Assembly (NCBI RefSeq): GCF_028553725.1
Contig: NZ_CP067124.1
Location: 3,460,001-3,524,000 of the forward strand
Length of the DNA: 64,000 nucleotides
Origin: Paracoccus alcaliphilus
GTDB taxonomy: Bacteria > Pseudomonadota > Alphaproteobacteria > Rhodobacterales > Rhodobacteraceae
Direction of reading: 5' to 3'
Made by a program: the position numbers and the translations under genes. Below the pieces are notes generated by a model. It was not told the origin of the DNA and made no database searches. It saw only the letters and a program-made list of their open reading frames with translations. Positions 10,248 through 18,531 of this stretch are shown piece after piece; position 1 is the first letter of the stretch, and every line of letters begins with the position of its first letter.

Positions 10248-10271
10248 AAAAAACGCGCCGTGGTGGCGCGC
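10248..10271 (-). terminator. Rho-independent terminator of mrp
   Basis: On the minus strand GCGCGCC pairs with GGCGCG across a short loop and is followed by T6 (A-run at 10248-10253 on the plus strand). It lies about 48 bases past the mrp stop. Confidence 0.8.
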
Positions 10272-10318
10272 TTTCCCAGCTTTCCCATTCATTCCCGGAT
10301 GACGGCCCGCGGGCCCCG

Positions 10319-11410
10319 TCAGACGATTCCCATCCCGACCAGCTTGCGGGCCAGATCGGCATAGGCATCGGCGACGATACCGTCGTCCAGCGCGATCGGA
10401 CGCCCCGAATCGGCGGCCAGCCGGACCTCCAGTTGCAGCGGGATCTCGGCCAGCAGCGGCACACCCAGCGCCTCGGCCTCGGCCCGCACGCCGCCATGCC
10501 CGAACAGATGCGCCTCGTGCCCGCAATTGGGACAGACATAGACGGACATGTTCTCGACCATGCCCAGAACCGGCGTCTTCAGCTTGACGAACATGTCGAT
10601 GGCCCGGCGCGCATCCAGCAGCGCCACATCCTGCGGGGTCGAAACGATGATCGCCCCTGTGACCGCCGCCTTCTGGCACAGGCTCAGCTGCACATCTCCG
10701 GTGCCGGGCGGCAGGTCGATCAGCAGGATGTCCAGCTCTCCCCACATCACCTGTTGCAGCAATTGCTGCATCGCGCCCATCAGCATCGGCCCGCGCCAGA
10801 CGACGGCCTCGCCCGGTTTCAGCATCAGCCCGATCGACATCATGGTCACGCCGTGGGCATGCAATGGCTCGATCCGCTGCCCGTCCGGGCTGGCCGGGCG
10901 CTCTGACACGCCCATCATCTGCGGCTGCGAGGGGCCATATATATCGGCGTCCAGCAAACCGACCTTCAGCCCGGCCCGCGCCAGCGACACCGCCAGATTA
11001 GAGGTGACGGTGGATTTGCCCACCCCGCCCTTGCCCGAACCGACGGCGATGATGTGCCTGACGCCGGGAATCGGCTGCGGCCCGGCCTGCGCGGTCGGAT
11101 GGCCGCCCAGTTTCAGCGAAGGCGCCTGCCCCTGCCCGCCCGAGCTTCGCGCCGGCGCGGCCCCGGCTGCGGCGGTGGTCACGATCTGCACCTTTTCTAT
11201 ACCGGGCAGTTCCAGCAGGCGGCGACGGACCTCTTCCTCGACCGGGGCGATGGCGCGGGCGGCGGCGGCATCGGCGACCTCCAGCACGAATCGCACCGTG
11301 CCACCATCGACGGTCAGGGCCCGCACCAGATCCGCCTCTCCAAGGCTTCGGCCGTCCGGCAGGGTGAATCCGGATATTTCCCCTAGGACAACTTCGCGTG
11401 TCACAGTCAT
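10319..11410 (-). CDS. mrp: Mrp/ApbC/NBP35-family Fe-S cluster carrier ATPase
   Basis: Cytosolic P-loop ATPase that carries Fe-S clusters to apoproteins. An N-terminal DUF59/MIP18-like domain (residues 1-85) is joined by an Ala/Gly/Pro linker to the ATPase domain, which starts with the deviant Walker A '[11 protein letters not shown]' at 124-134. The cluster-ligating pair is in '[15 protein letters not shown]'. I start at the ATG at 11410 (363 residues), because the 41 upstream codons in frame show no family similarity. It is monocistronic and divergent from the DUF1127 gene. Confidence 0.92.
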   Translation of the reverse strand: MTVTREVVLGEISGFTLPDGRSLGEADLVRALTVDGGTVRFVLEVADAAAARAIAPVEEEVRRRLLELPGIEKVQIVTTAAAGAAPARSSGGQGQAPSLKLGGHPTAQAGPQPIPGVRHIIAVGSGKGGVGKSTVTSNLAVSLARAGLKVGLLDADIYGPSQPQMMGVSERPASPDGQRIEPLHAHGVTMMSIGLMLKPGEAVVWRGPMLMGAMQQLLQQVMWGELDILLIDLPPGTGDVQLSLCQKAAVTGAIIVSTPQDVALLDARRAIDMFVKLKTPVLGMVENMSVYVCPNCGHEAHLFGHGGVRAEAEALGVPLLAEIPLQLEVRLAADSGRPIALDDGIVADAYADLARKLVGMGIV

Positions 11411-11744
11411 GTCATTGGCCTTGCTGCTTATGTCGCCCACAGCATGAAGCATAGCGCAAGGGGCCACAACCACCCCCTGCGGCGGCCTGCCGCAGTGCTT
11501 TCGAAACACCTTCAAAAACAAGCGATTCCGCATCGTTTCGTTACCGCTATCGGAAAATATAGCATAATTTTCTGTTAAGATTTCAGTAACAAACAGGTGT
11601 ATAGGTCAGCACCAGTCATGCGATTGCTGCATGGCAGCATTACTGAAACAATCGTTGTGCATTCGCAGCAAAAGGGCCATCTTGTTCTCACAGCACCGGG
11701 CCATCCGGGAACGGTGCGAAGATGAGATGTGAAAGGATACGGAA
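11411..11744. promoter_or_regulatory. Divergent promoter region between mrp and the DUF1127/CcsR locus
   Basis: AT-rich region without a convincing gene. TTTCAGTAA (11581-11589) and TTACTGAAA (11640-11648) form a 9-bp inverted repeat that encloses a second palindrome, TGCTGC-ATG-GCAGCA (11625-11639). A possible heat-shock sigma (RpoH-type) promoter for the DUF1127 gene is CTTG at 11681-11684 with CCATCC at 11701-11706 (16-bp spacer). RpoHI/RpoHII control is known for the Rhodobacter locus; the assignment here is inference. Confidence 0.4.
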
Positions 11745-11969
11745 ATGGCTGTCATCGCCCAAGCAAATGCTGCCGCCGCCGAAACCGGCCTTGCTGGCCG
11801 TCTGCTGAGCGCGATTCAGCGCATGCAGGAAAACCGGGCTCGCCGCGCTGTCTATCGTCAGACGGTCCGCGAACTGAATGCCCTGACCGCGCGTGATCTT
11901 CAAGACCTCGGCATCAGCCGGTCGATGATCCCCGGTCTGGCACGCGAAGCCGCCTGGGGTTCCAACTAA
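11745..11969 (+). CDS. DUF1127 small protein, CcaF1-like RNA-binding protein
   Basis: A 74-residue protein whose C-terminal half carries the DUF1127 signature: basic helix 'RRAVYRQTVRELNAL', then 'D-L-x-D-L-G-I-S-R-S-M-I-P'. In Rhodobacter sphaeroides the DUF1127 protein encoded just upstream of the CcsR RNAs (CcaF1) binds RNA and influences maturation of these RNAs; the same linkage here suggests the same job. The ribosome-binding site is GAAAGGA, 9 bases before the ATG. The mRNA continues straight into the hairpin array, so protein and RNAs probably share one stress-induced transcript. Confidence 0.85.
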   Translation: MAVIAQANAAAAETGLAGRLLSAIQRMQENRARRAVYRQTVRELNALTARDLQDLGISRSMIPGLAREAAWGSN

Positions 11970-11984
11970 GGAATTCGAATTCCC

Positions 11985-12318
11985 GCCCCCCTCCTCCTCC
12001 CAGGGGCTGGAACCGGCGACACCCTCTCTCCTCCTCCCCGAGGGTGTCGCCCAAAGAACACGAACAGCACCCACTCCTCCTCCCTCGGGTCCGGTTCGCC
12101 AGCGGCGGCCTCGCTCCTCCTCCCAGAGGTCGCCGCAAAAAATAGCCGCCCTATCTGCGGCAAACGGATGTAACGCCCCTCTCCTCCTCCCCGGGGCAGT
12201 TACAAGCGGTAAGGACCCTCCTCCTCCCTGGTCGTTACCGCGCCCCATACGCGGCCCCTCCTCCTCCCTGGGCCAGCGTTGTGCGGCGGCACCCCTCCTC
12301 CTCCCTGGGTGCCGCCGC
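11985..12318 (+). ncRNA. ccsR: Array of eight CcsR-type (cuckoo) small RNAs with CTCCTCCTCCC loops
   Basis: Eight exact copies of CTCCTCCTCCC start at 11991, 12028, 12074, 12114, 12181, 12218, 12258 and 12295. Each sits in a hairpin loop with a different stem: 5 bp at 11985-12007; 12 perfect bp at 12015-12051; imperfect at 12061-12099; 11 bp with one G-U at 12102-12136; 10 bp with a bulged A at 12170-12203; 11 bp with one mismatch at 12206-12241; 9 bp with a bulge at 12249-12279; and 12 perfect bp at 12283-12318. Stems differ in sequence while loops are constant, the signature of the cuckoo RNA family, whose exposed C-rich loops act like anti-Shine-Dalgarno sequences. Rhodobacter sphaeroides has four copies. 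Confidence 0.92.
12283..12318 (+). terminator. Last CcsR hairpin, probable transcript end
   Basis: A perfect 12-bp stem (12283-12294 with 12307-12318) closes the array and is followed by TTCTTCATTTC. It is the most stable hairpin followed by a T-rich stretch, so the DUF1127-CcsR transcript probably ends here, before rlmJ. Confidence 0.6.
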
Positions 12319-12384
12319 TTCTTCATTTCAGCCCCCTGAATTTCGTGCTTCCGCTTTGCCCGACGTGGGGCTATGGCATGGGTC

Positions 12385-13164
12385 ATGCTCAGCTATCAGC
12401 ACGCCTATCACGCCGGAAACCTTGCCGATCTGCACAAGCACGCGCTGCTGGCGGCGGCGCTGGATTACCTGACCCGCAAGGACAAGCCCCTCAGCTATCT
12501 GGAAACCCATGCCGGTCGCGGGCTCTATCGCCTGAACAGCGCCGAATCGCGCAAGACCGGAGAGGCGGCGGCAGGCATTGCCCGGGCCGAGGATGAGGGC
12601 TGGCTGCCTGCCGACCATCCGCTGATGCGGGCGCTTGATGCGGTGCGGGCGACGCATGGGACCGACGCCTATCCCGGCTCGCCGCTGATCGCCGCGCATT
12701 TCCAACGCCCCGGCGACGCGATACATCTGGCCGAACTGCACCCCGCCGAACATGCGGCGCTGGCGGCGAATCTGCCCTTTGCCACGCTGCATCATCAGGA
12801 TGGGTTCCAGATGGCGCAGGCGGTCTGCCCGCCCACGCCGCGCCGGGGGATGCTGCTGATCGATCCCAGTTTCGAGATCAAGGCCGATTACGCCAACCTG
12901 CCGCGCTTCATCGAAAAGATCGCGCGCAAATGGAATGTCGGCGTGATCGCGCTGTGGTATCCGATCCTGACCGATGGCCGCCACCAGCCGATGATCGCCG
13001 CCTTGCAGGACGCCCATCCCGACGCGCTGCTGTCCGAGGTGACCTTTCCCGCCGCCCGGCCCGGCCATTCGATGATCGGTTCGGGCATGTTCATCCACAA
13101 TGCGCCCTGGGGCTTGCAGGACGAGGCCGCGCGGCTTCAGGCATTGTTCCGCGACCGCGCCTGA
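12385..13164 (+). CDS. rlmJ: 23S rRNA (adenine2030-N6)-methyltransferase RlmJ
   Basis: SAM-dependent methyltransferase that modifies A2030 of 23S rRNA. The start 'MLSYQHAYHAGNLADLHKH' matches the RlmJ family N-terminus, so I place it at 12385; an in-frame ATG at 12373 would add four residues. The motif 'ETHAGRGLYRL' is the SAM-binding region and 'LLIDPSFEIKADY' the catalytic D-P-x-(F/Y) motif. It is 259 residues, slightly shorter than the E. coli enzyme. It lies 66 bases after the CcsR array. Confidence 0.9.
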   Translation: MLSYQHAYHAGNLADLHKHALLAAALDYLTRKDKPLSYLETHAGRGLYRLNSAESRKTGEAAAGIARAEDEGWLPADHPLMRALDAVRATHGTDAYPGSPLIAAHFQRPGDAIHLAELHPAEHAALAANLPFATLHHQDGFQMAQAVCPPTPRRGMLLIDPSFEIKADYANLPRFIEKIARKWNVGVIALWYPILTDGRHQPMIAALQDAHPDALLSEVTFPAARPGHSMIGSGMFIHNAPWGLQDEAARLQALFRDRA

Positions 13165-13231
13165 TCGCGGGCTTTCCGGGATTCCCCTGCCCCGCGCCCT
13201 GTGGCATGATCGCGAAAAAACGGGCAGACCC

Positions 13232-13525
13232 ATGACGCAGCGCTTCTCCATCGGCTCCCTGATCCTGTTCGGGGTGACCTTCTTTCTGGGCCTTTATTTC
13301 GCCTTTGCCGCCGTGCAGGGCCCTTCAGGGATCCTGCGGCGGGTGCAGATCGAATCCGAGATCACCGAACTGGAGGCCGAGCGCGACCGGCTGAAAACCG
13401 AGGTCGATCAGATGCGCAACCTGACCCGCCGCCTGTCCGACGACTTTCTGGACCTTGATTTGCTGGACGAACGCGTGCGCGAGGTGCTGGGCATGATCCG
13501 CTCGGACGAGGTGATCCTGCGCTGA
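13232..13525 (+). CDS. ftsB: Septum formation initiator FtsB/DivIC
   Basis: A 97-residue bitopic protein with one membrane segment near residues 9-28 and a heptad-like helix ('LEAERDRLKTEVDQMRNLTRRL') that fits the coiled coil of FtsB. It would pair with FtsL in the FtsQLB division complex. The ATG at 13232 is chosen because the frame upstream is not conserved-looking. FtsB-like genes lie directly upstream of the pyruvate dehydrogenase genes in many alphaproteobacteria, as here. Confidence 0.85.
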   Translation: MTQRFSIGSLILFGVTFFLGLYFAFAAVQGPSGILRRVQIESEITELEAERDRLKTEVDQMRNLTRRLSDDFLDLDLLDERVREVLGMIRSDEVILR

Positions 13526-13582
13526 AAGGCATCTTTACAGGTCTGGAAACAGGCGGATTGCACCCCGCATTTTGATGCGCTA

Positions 13583-13608
13583 GGGATAGTTTAACGCTGA
13601 ACTATCCC
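13583..13608. promoter_or_regulatory. Inverted repeat upstream of pdhA (candidate operator)
   Basis: GGGATAGTT (13583-13591) and AACTATCCC (13600-13608) are perfect 9-bp arms around an 8-base spacer, ending about 10 bases before the GAGGAGG ribosome-binding site of pdhA. It could be an operator for a regulator of pyruvate dehydrogenase or a leader hairpin; no poly-T follows. Confidence 0.55.
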
Positions 13609-13634
13609 GAGCCACACCGAGGAGGAATGCCCGC

Positions 13635-14669
13635 ATGGCCAGGAAACCCGCCGCCGGCAAGGAGGCGCCGTCCAACACATCCAAGGACGAGTTGCTCCAA
13701 TACTATCGCGACATGCTGCTGATCCGCCGATTCGAGGAAAAGGCCGGCCAATTGTATGGCATGGGTCTGATCGGTGGCTTCTGTCACCTCTATATCGGAC
13801 AAGAGGCCGTCGTCGTCGGGCTGGAAGCCTGCGCCAAGGAAGGCGACAAGCGCATCACCTCGTATCGCGACCACGGCCATATGCTGGCCTGCGGCATGGA
13901 GGCGCGCGGCGTCATGGCCGAGTTGACCGGGCGCGAGGGTGGCTATTCCAAGGGCAAGGGCGGCAGCATGCACATGTTCAGCCGCGAAAAGCATTTTTAT
14001 GGCGGGCACGGTATCGTTGCCGCTCAGGTGCCGCTGGGTGCCGGGCTGGCACTGGCCGACAAGTATCTGGGCAATGACAATGTGACCTTCACCTATTTCG
14101 GTGACGGCGCGGCGAACCAGGGTCAGGTCTATGAGACCTATAACATGGCCGTCATCTGGGATCTGCCGGTGATTTTCGTCATTGAAAACAACCAATATGC
14201 CATGGGCACCTCGATGAAGCGTTCGACCCGATCGAACACGCTCTATGGTCGGGGCGAGGCCTTCGGCATCCCCGGCGAACAGGTCGATGGCATGGATGTG
14301 CTGGCGGTCAAGGCTGCCGGTGAAAAGGCCGTCGCCCACTGCCGCGCGGGCAAGGGGCCCTATATCCTCGAAGTGATGACCTATCGCTATCGCGGCCATT
14401 CCATGTCGGATCCGGCGAAATACCGCACCCGCGAAGAGGTCCAGAAGATGCGCGACGAACGCGACGCCATCGAGCATGTGCGCGAACTGCTGCTGCAAGG
14501 CAAGCACGCGACCGAGGACGACCTGAAGGCCATCGACAAGGACATCAAGGATATCGTCAACGATTCGGCCGAATTCGCCAAGGAAAGCCCGGAACCGGCA
14601 CTGGATGAGCTGTGGACCGATATCTATGCCGCTGACCTGCCGCAGGGCAGCGCCGAAGAACACGCCTGA
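13635..14669 (+). CDS. pdhA: Pyruvate dehydrogenase E1 component, alpha subunit
   Basis: Alpha subunit of the thiamine-diphosphate E1 enzyme that decarboxylates pyruvate and acetylates lipoyl groups of E2. It has 344 residues, with the ThDP motif starting 'GDGAANQGQ' at residue 156 and ending at the N-N of '[11 protein letters not shown]'. '[19 protein letters not shown]' is the phosphorylation-loop region typical of the alpha subunit. The ribosome-binding site GAGGAGG is near-ideal. It is the first gene of pdhABC. Confidence 0.97.
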   Translation: MARKPAAGKEAPSNTSKDELLQYYRDMLLIRRFEEKAGQLYGMGLIGGFCHLYIGQEAVVVGLEACAKEGDKRITSYRDHGHMLACGMEARGVMAELTGREGGYSKGKGGSMHMFSREKHFYGGHGIVAAQVPLGAGLALADKYLGNDNVTFTYFGDGAANQGQVYETYNMAVIWDLPVIFVIENNQYAMGTSMKRSTRSNTLYGRGEAFGIPGEQVDGMDVLAVKAAGEKAVAHCRAGKGPYILEVMTYRYRGHSMSDPAKYRTREEVQKMRDERDAIEHVRELLLQGKHATEDDLKAIDKDIKDIVNDSAEFAKESPEPALDELWTDIYAADLPQGSAEEHA

Positions 14670-14683
14670 GGGAGGGTGACATT

Positions 14684-16051
14684 ATGGCAACCGAAATCCT
14701 GATGCCCGCCCTGTCGCCGACCATGGAGGAAGGCACGCTGGCGAAATGGCTGAAGAAGGAAGGCGATGCGGTCAAATCCGGCGACATCATCGCCGAGATC
14801 GAGACCGACAAAGCCACGATGGAATTCGAGGCGGTGGATGAGGGCATCCTCGGCAAGATCCTGATCGAGGAAGGCACGCAGGGCGTCAAGGTCAACACCC
14901 CCATCGCCGTGCTGGTCGAGGAAGGCGAAAGCGCCGACGACATCAAGGCCCCCGCACCCGCCGCCGCAACCCCGGCCGAGGCGAAAGCCGAAGCCCCCGC
15001 CGCCTCTGCCGTGGAAGAGGTGAAGACGCCCGAACCCGACCGCAGCCCCGACTGGCCCGAAGGCACCAGCATGAAGACCATGACCGTGCGCGAGGCATTG
15101 CGCGAAGCCATGGACGAAGAAATGGGCCGCGACGACACCGTTTTCCTGATGGGCGAGGAAGTCGGCGAATATCAGGGCGCCTACAAGATTTCGCAGGGTT
15201 TGCTGGACAAATATGGCCCCCGTCGCGTGGTGGACACGCCGATCAGCGAAATCGGCTTTGCCGGTATCGGCACCGGCGCGGCTCTGGCCGGGCTGCGCCC
15301 CATCGTCGAATTCATGACCTTCAACTTCGCCATGCAGGCGATTGACCACATCATCAACTCGGCTGCCAAGACACTCTATATGTCCGGCGGCCAGATGGGC
15401 TGCCCGATCGTCTTCCGTGGCCCGAACGGCGCCGCCGCCCGCGTGGGCGCACAGCACAGCCAGGATTATGCGGCATGGTATGCCCAGATCCCCGGCCTGA
15501 AGGTGGTGATGCCCTATACCGCAGCCGACGCGAAGGGCCTGCTGAAACAGGCGATCCGCGATCCGAACCCGGTGATCTTCCTTGAAAACGAGATCCTCTA
15601 TGGCCGCTCTTTCGAGGTGCCAGAGCTTGAGGACTTCACCATCCCCTTCGGCAAGGCCCGCATCGCGCGTTCCGGCAAGGATGTGACCATCATCAGCTTC
15701 GGCATCGGCATGGCCCATTCGCTGGAAGCCGCCGACAAGCTGGCCGAGGACGGGATCGAGGCCGAGGTGATCGACCTGCGCACCCTGCGCCCCATCGATT
15801 ACGCCACCATCATCGAATCGGTGAAAAAGACCAACCGCGCGGTGACGGTCGAGGAAGGTTTCCCGGTCGCCTCGATCGGCAACCACCTGTCGGCCCATAT
15901 CATGGAAAACGCGTTCGATTACCTCGACGCACCGGTGATCAACTGCACCGGCAAGGACGTTCCCATGCCCTATGCCGCCAATCTTGAAAAGCACGCGCTG
16001 ATCACCGCCGCCGAGGTGGTCGAGGCGGTGAAGAAAGTCACCTATCGTTAA
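14684..16051 (+). CDS. pdhB: Pyruvate dehydrogenase E1 component, beta subunit with N-terminal lipoyl domain
   Basis: Beta subunit of E1 with an extra N-terminal lipoyl domain (residues 1-80, lipoylated Lys43 in 'ETDKATMEF'), an Ala/Pro/Glu linker (about 85-118) and the catalytic domain from about residue 125 ('[15 protein letters not shown]'). '[24 protein letters not shown]' and '[15 protein letters not shown]' are conserved E1 beta segments. The lipoyl fusion is characteristic of alphaproteobacterial PDH. It starts 14 bp after pdhA. Confidence 0.97.
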   Translation: MATEILMPALSPTMEEGTLAKWLKKEGDAVKSGDIIAEIETDKATMEFEAVDEGILGKILIEEGTQGVKVNTPIAVLVEEGESADDIKAPAPAAATPAEAKAEAPAASAVEEVKTPEPDRSPDWPEGTSMKTMTVREALREAMDEEMGRDDTVFLMGEEVGEYQGAYKISQGLLDKYGPRRVVDTPISEIGFAGIGTGAALAGLRPIVEFMTFNFAMQAIDHIINSAAKTLYMSGGQMGCPIVFRGPNGAAARVGAQHSQDYAAWYAQIPGLKVVMPYTAADAKGLLKQAIRDPNPVIFLENEILYGRSFEVPELEDFTIPFGKARIARSGKDVTIISFGIGMAHSLEAADKLAEDGIEAEVIDLRTLRPIDYATIIESVKKTNRAVTVEEGFPVASIGNHLSAHIMENAFDYLDAPVINCTGKDVPMPYAANLEKHALITAAEVVEAVKKVTYR

Positions 16052-16063
16052 GGAGCAAGCGTT

Positions 16064-17353
16064 ATGCCGACAGAAATCCTGATGCCCGCGCTCTCCCCCA
16101 CGATGGAGGAAGGCACGCTGGCCAAATGGCTGGTCAAGGAAGGCGACGAGGTCAAATCCGGCGACATCCTCGCCGAGATCGAGACCGACAAGGCCACGAT
16201 GGAATTCGAGGCCGTGGACGAAGGCAAGATCGGCAAGATCCTTGTCGATGAGGGCACGGCGGGTGTGAAGGTGAACACGCCCATCGCCGTGCTGCTGGAG
16301 GAAGGCGAAAGCGCCGACGATATCGGCAGCGCGCCCGCGCCCAAAGCCGAAGCCAAGGCAGAAGCCCCGAAGGCCGAAGCCCCCGCCGCAGCCGCCACCC
16401 CGGCCCCTTCGGCTGCGAAATCGGCCGATGGCGGACGCATCTTCGCCTCACCCCTCGCCCGTCGCATCGCAGCGGAAAAGGGCATCGACCTTGCCGCCAT
16501 CACCGGCACCGGCCCGCGCGGCCGGATCGTCAAGGCCGATGTCGAAGGCGCGACGCCCGGCGCGGCCAGACCCGCCGCGGCGGCTGACACCCCAAAGGCC
16601 GCCCCCGCAGCCGCAGCCCCCACCGGCCCATCGGCGGAAGCCATCCTCAAGATGTATGCCGACCGCGACACCGAAGAGGTCGCGCTGGACGGCATGCGCC
16701 GCACCATTGCCGCGCGGCTGTCCGAGGCCAAGCAGACCATTCCGCATTTCTACCTGCGCCGGTCCGCAAAGTTGGACGAGCTGATGAAGTTCCGCGCCAT
16801 GCTGAACAAGCAGCTTGAAGCGCGCGGTGTGAAACTGTCGGTCAACGACTTCATCATCAAGGCCTGCGCATTGGCCCTGCAAGAGGTGCCGGACGCCAAT
16901 GCCGTCTGGGCCGGCGACCGGATCCTCAAGCTGAAACCGTCGGACGTGGCGGTGGCCGTCGCAATCGAAGGCGGCCTGTTCACCCCGGTGCTGAAGGACG
17001 CGCAGCAAAAGACCCTGTCGGCGCTGTCCGCCGAGATGAAGGACCTGGCCAGCCGCGCCAAGACCAAGAAACTGGCCCCCCACGAATATCAGGGCGGCAG
17101 CTTCGCGATTTCCAACCTGGGCATGTTCGGGATCGAGAACTTCGATGCCGTCATCAACCCGCCCCACGGCGCGATCCTTGCCGTCGGTGCGGGCGTCAAG
17201 ACCCCGGTGGTCGAGGGCGACGAGGTGGTCATCCGCAACGTCATGTCGATGACCCTCTCGGTCGATCACCGCGTCATCGACGGCGCCCTCGGCGCACAAC
17301 TGCTGCAGGCCATCGTCAACCATCTGGAAAACCCGATGGGCATGCTGGCCTGA
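16064..17353 (+). CDS. pdhC: Dihydrolipoamide acetyltransferase (E2) of pyruvate dehydrogenase
   Basis: E2 core of the complex, 429 residues. One lipoyl domain (1-80, Lys43), an Ala/Pro/Lys/Glu linker, a peripheral subunit-binding domain (about 126-162, '[15 protein letters not shown]') and the acetyltransferase domain ending with the catalytic '[10 protein letters not shown]' (His402). It has one lipoyl domain where E. coli has three; the one on PdhB adds a second type. It starts 12 bp after pdhB. The E3 gene (lpd) often next in relatives is not found in this window. Confidence 0.97.
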   Translation: MPTEILMPALSPTMEEGTLAKWLVKEGDEVKSGDILAEIETDKATMEFEAVDEGKIGKILVDEGTAGVKVNTPIAVLLEEGESADDIGSAPAPKAEAKAEAPKAEAPAAAATPAPSAAKSADGGRIFASPLARRIAAEKGIDLAAITGTGPRGRIVKADVEGATPGAARPAAAADTPKAAPAAAAPTGPSAEAILKMYADRDTEEVALDGMRRTIAARLSEAKQTIPHFYLRRSAKLDELMKFRAMLNKQLEARGVKLSVNDFIIKACALALQEVPDANAVWAGDRILKLKPSDVAVAVAIEGGLFTPVLKDAQQKTLSALSAEMKDLASRAKTKKLAPHEYQGGSFAISNLGMFGIENFDAVINPPHGAILAVGAGVKTPVVEGDEVVIRNVMSMTLSVDHRVIDGALGAQLLQAIVNHLENPMGMLA

Positions 17354-17377
17354 CTCGACAACCAGTGACGCGACACA

Positions 17378-17399
17378 AAGGGGGCCGTTTGGCCCCCTT
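17378..17399. terminator. Stem-loop after pdhC
   Basis: AAGGGGGCC and GGCCCCCTT form a perfect 9-bp stem with loop GTTT, 25 bases past the pdhC stop. No T-run follows on the plus strand, so it may be a partly Rho-dependent end or an mRNA-stabilising hairpin. Confidence 0.6.
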
Positions 17400-17703
17400 G
17401 CCGGCGAAGGGCTGGAACCCGATCTGCGCCGGCACTCTTTCGACAACGCGATTGCGCTGGCGGCAAGACAGAACGAGTGACCCTGCGATTGGCTTCAGTG
17501 CCCGGTTTCTTTCTTCTGAGCCCTCGCAGGACAACCTCTCTCACATCAGAACTGCTCGCACCATCACCCGGCATGTCGTGATCCATGAACCTGCCCACGG
17601 CCATCATCCGGACCATTCTGCCAAATTCCGGATAACGGTTGAGCAGCATCCCCCTGACTGGAAACAACGTGACGATCAGGCAGGCCGACAACAGGATTCA
17701 GGT
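17400..17703. other. Gene-free stretch between pdhC and the insertion sequences
   Basis: About 300 bases with open frames on both strands, but none with a recognisable motif, good start or plausible composition. It probably represents flanking sequence of a gene lost when insertion sequences arrived. Nothing further can be supported. Confidence 0.4.
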
Positions 17704-17763
17704 TAGGCTCCATCCCTATAAGTTTCTGTTGCAGGCCAGCTGGTTGAGTGATTCACGGTGGTC

Positions 17764-18267
17764 ATGATCAACCGAGACGAGCGATATTTCTGGCTGAGCG
17801 CACAACAGATGCGGCGGCTTCAACCGTTCTTTCCCAAGGTGCGAGGTCGCGCGCGATCGGACGACTGCAAGGTGCTGAGCGGGATCATCTACGTCAAGCG
17901 GTATGGGCTGCGATGGCAAGATGCACCCTCGGTCTACGGTCCCTACAAGACCCTGTACAACCGGTTTGCCCGCTGGTCTCGAATGGGCATCTACGCACGC
18001 ATATTTCAGGAACTGGCGCAACCCGGCAGCCATGGCGACACGCTGATGATCGACAGCACCTTCCTGAAAGTGCACCGCACCGCAGCAAGCCTGCGAAAAA
18101 AAGGGATCGTCCGAGGGCGATCGGGCGCACGAAGGGCGGCCTTAACTCTAAGCTGCACATGCTCAGCGATGGCAAGGGGCGCCCTTTGGACTTCTTCCTT
18201 TCTCCTGGCCAGATGGCCGACAGTCGGGGTGCCCTCGTGTTGCTGCGCCATCTGCCGCCAGCCAAGC
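17764..18267 (+). pseudogene. IS5-family transposase, 5' part (orfA plus start of orfB)
   Basis: The first frame encodes the DUF4096-like N-terminal half ('MINRDERYFWLSAQQMRRL') with the catalytic Asp in 'MIDSTFLKVHRTA'. At 18096-18102 a run of seven A followed by G contains the slippery heptamer AAAAAAG used by this group for -1 frameshifting; the shifted frame continues 'KKRDRPRAIGRTKGGLNSKLH', the conserved DDE core. The frame is cut at 18267 by the IS66 insertion. ATG 17764 is preferred over the GTG at 17758. Confidence 0.88.
18260..18267. repeat. 8-bp target-site duplication of the IS66-family element, left copy
   Basis: AGCCAAGC here and at 20524-20531 flanks the IS66 element exactly; 8-bp duplications are typical for IS66. 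Confidence 0.92.
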
Positions 18268-18282
18268 GTAACCGACTGATTG

Positions 18283-18531
18283 TTACCGCGGCGACAGTGC
18301 CTTGATGCGGGTGTTGATTTTCTGATCATCGTCCCTGAGCATGTCTTTCAGTTCGTCGATACCGTCATCGGTCAGGGCGGTGACGGTGTCATCGGGGCCG
18401 GTATAGACGCTGATGATCGCGCCGTAGGTCAGGTTGTCATCGTTGTAGACGATGGCTTCGAGAAGCTCGGGGTCTTCGCCCAGCATCTTTGCGACGTAGT
18501 CGAGGGTGCAGACGTGGGTGACGGTTGCCAT
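18283..18531 (-). CDS. Small protein encoded in the IS66-family element, function unknown
   Basis: An 82-residue acidic protein starting '[20 protein letters not shown]' whose ATG overlaps the tnpC stop by 1 bp, so it is probably co-translated. It spans almost to the left end of the element. I do not recognise a domain; repeated Asp/Glu and 'DDGIDELKDMLRDDD' suggest a soluble, helical protein. It could be a passenger or an accessory transposition factor. Confidence 0.6.
   Translation of the reverse strand: MATVTHVCTLDYVAKMLGEDPELLEAIVYNDDNLTYGAIISVYTGPDDTVTALTDDGIDELKDMLRDDDQKINTRIKALSPR

Noticed and set aside
11991..12305. Evenly spaced CTCCTCCTCCC repeats considered as a CRISPR array
   Set aside because: The repeat is only 11 bp and lies in hairpin loops, flanking stems vary but are self-complementary, and there are no cas genes; the pattern is that of CcsR RNAs.
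17266..17691. A 141-residue minus-strand frame behind pdhC
   Set aside because: It overlaps the pdhC end, crosses the terminator-like stem and shows no family motif.
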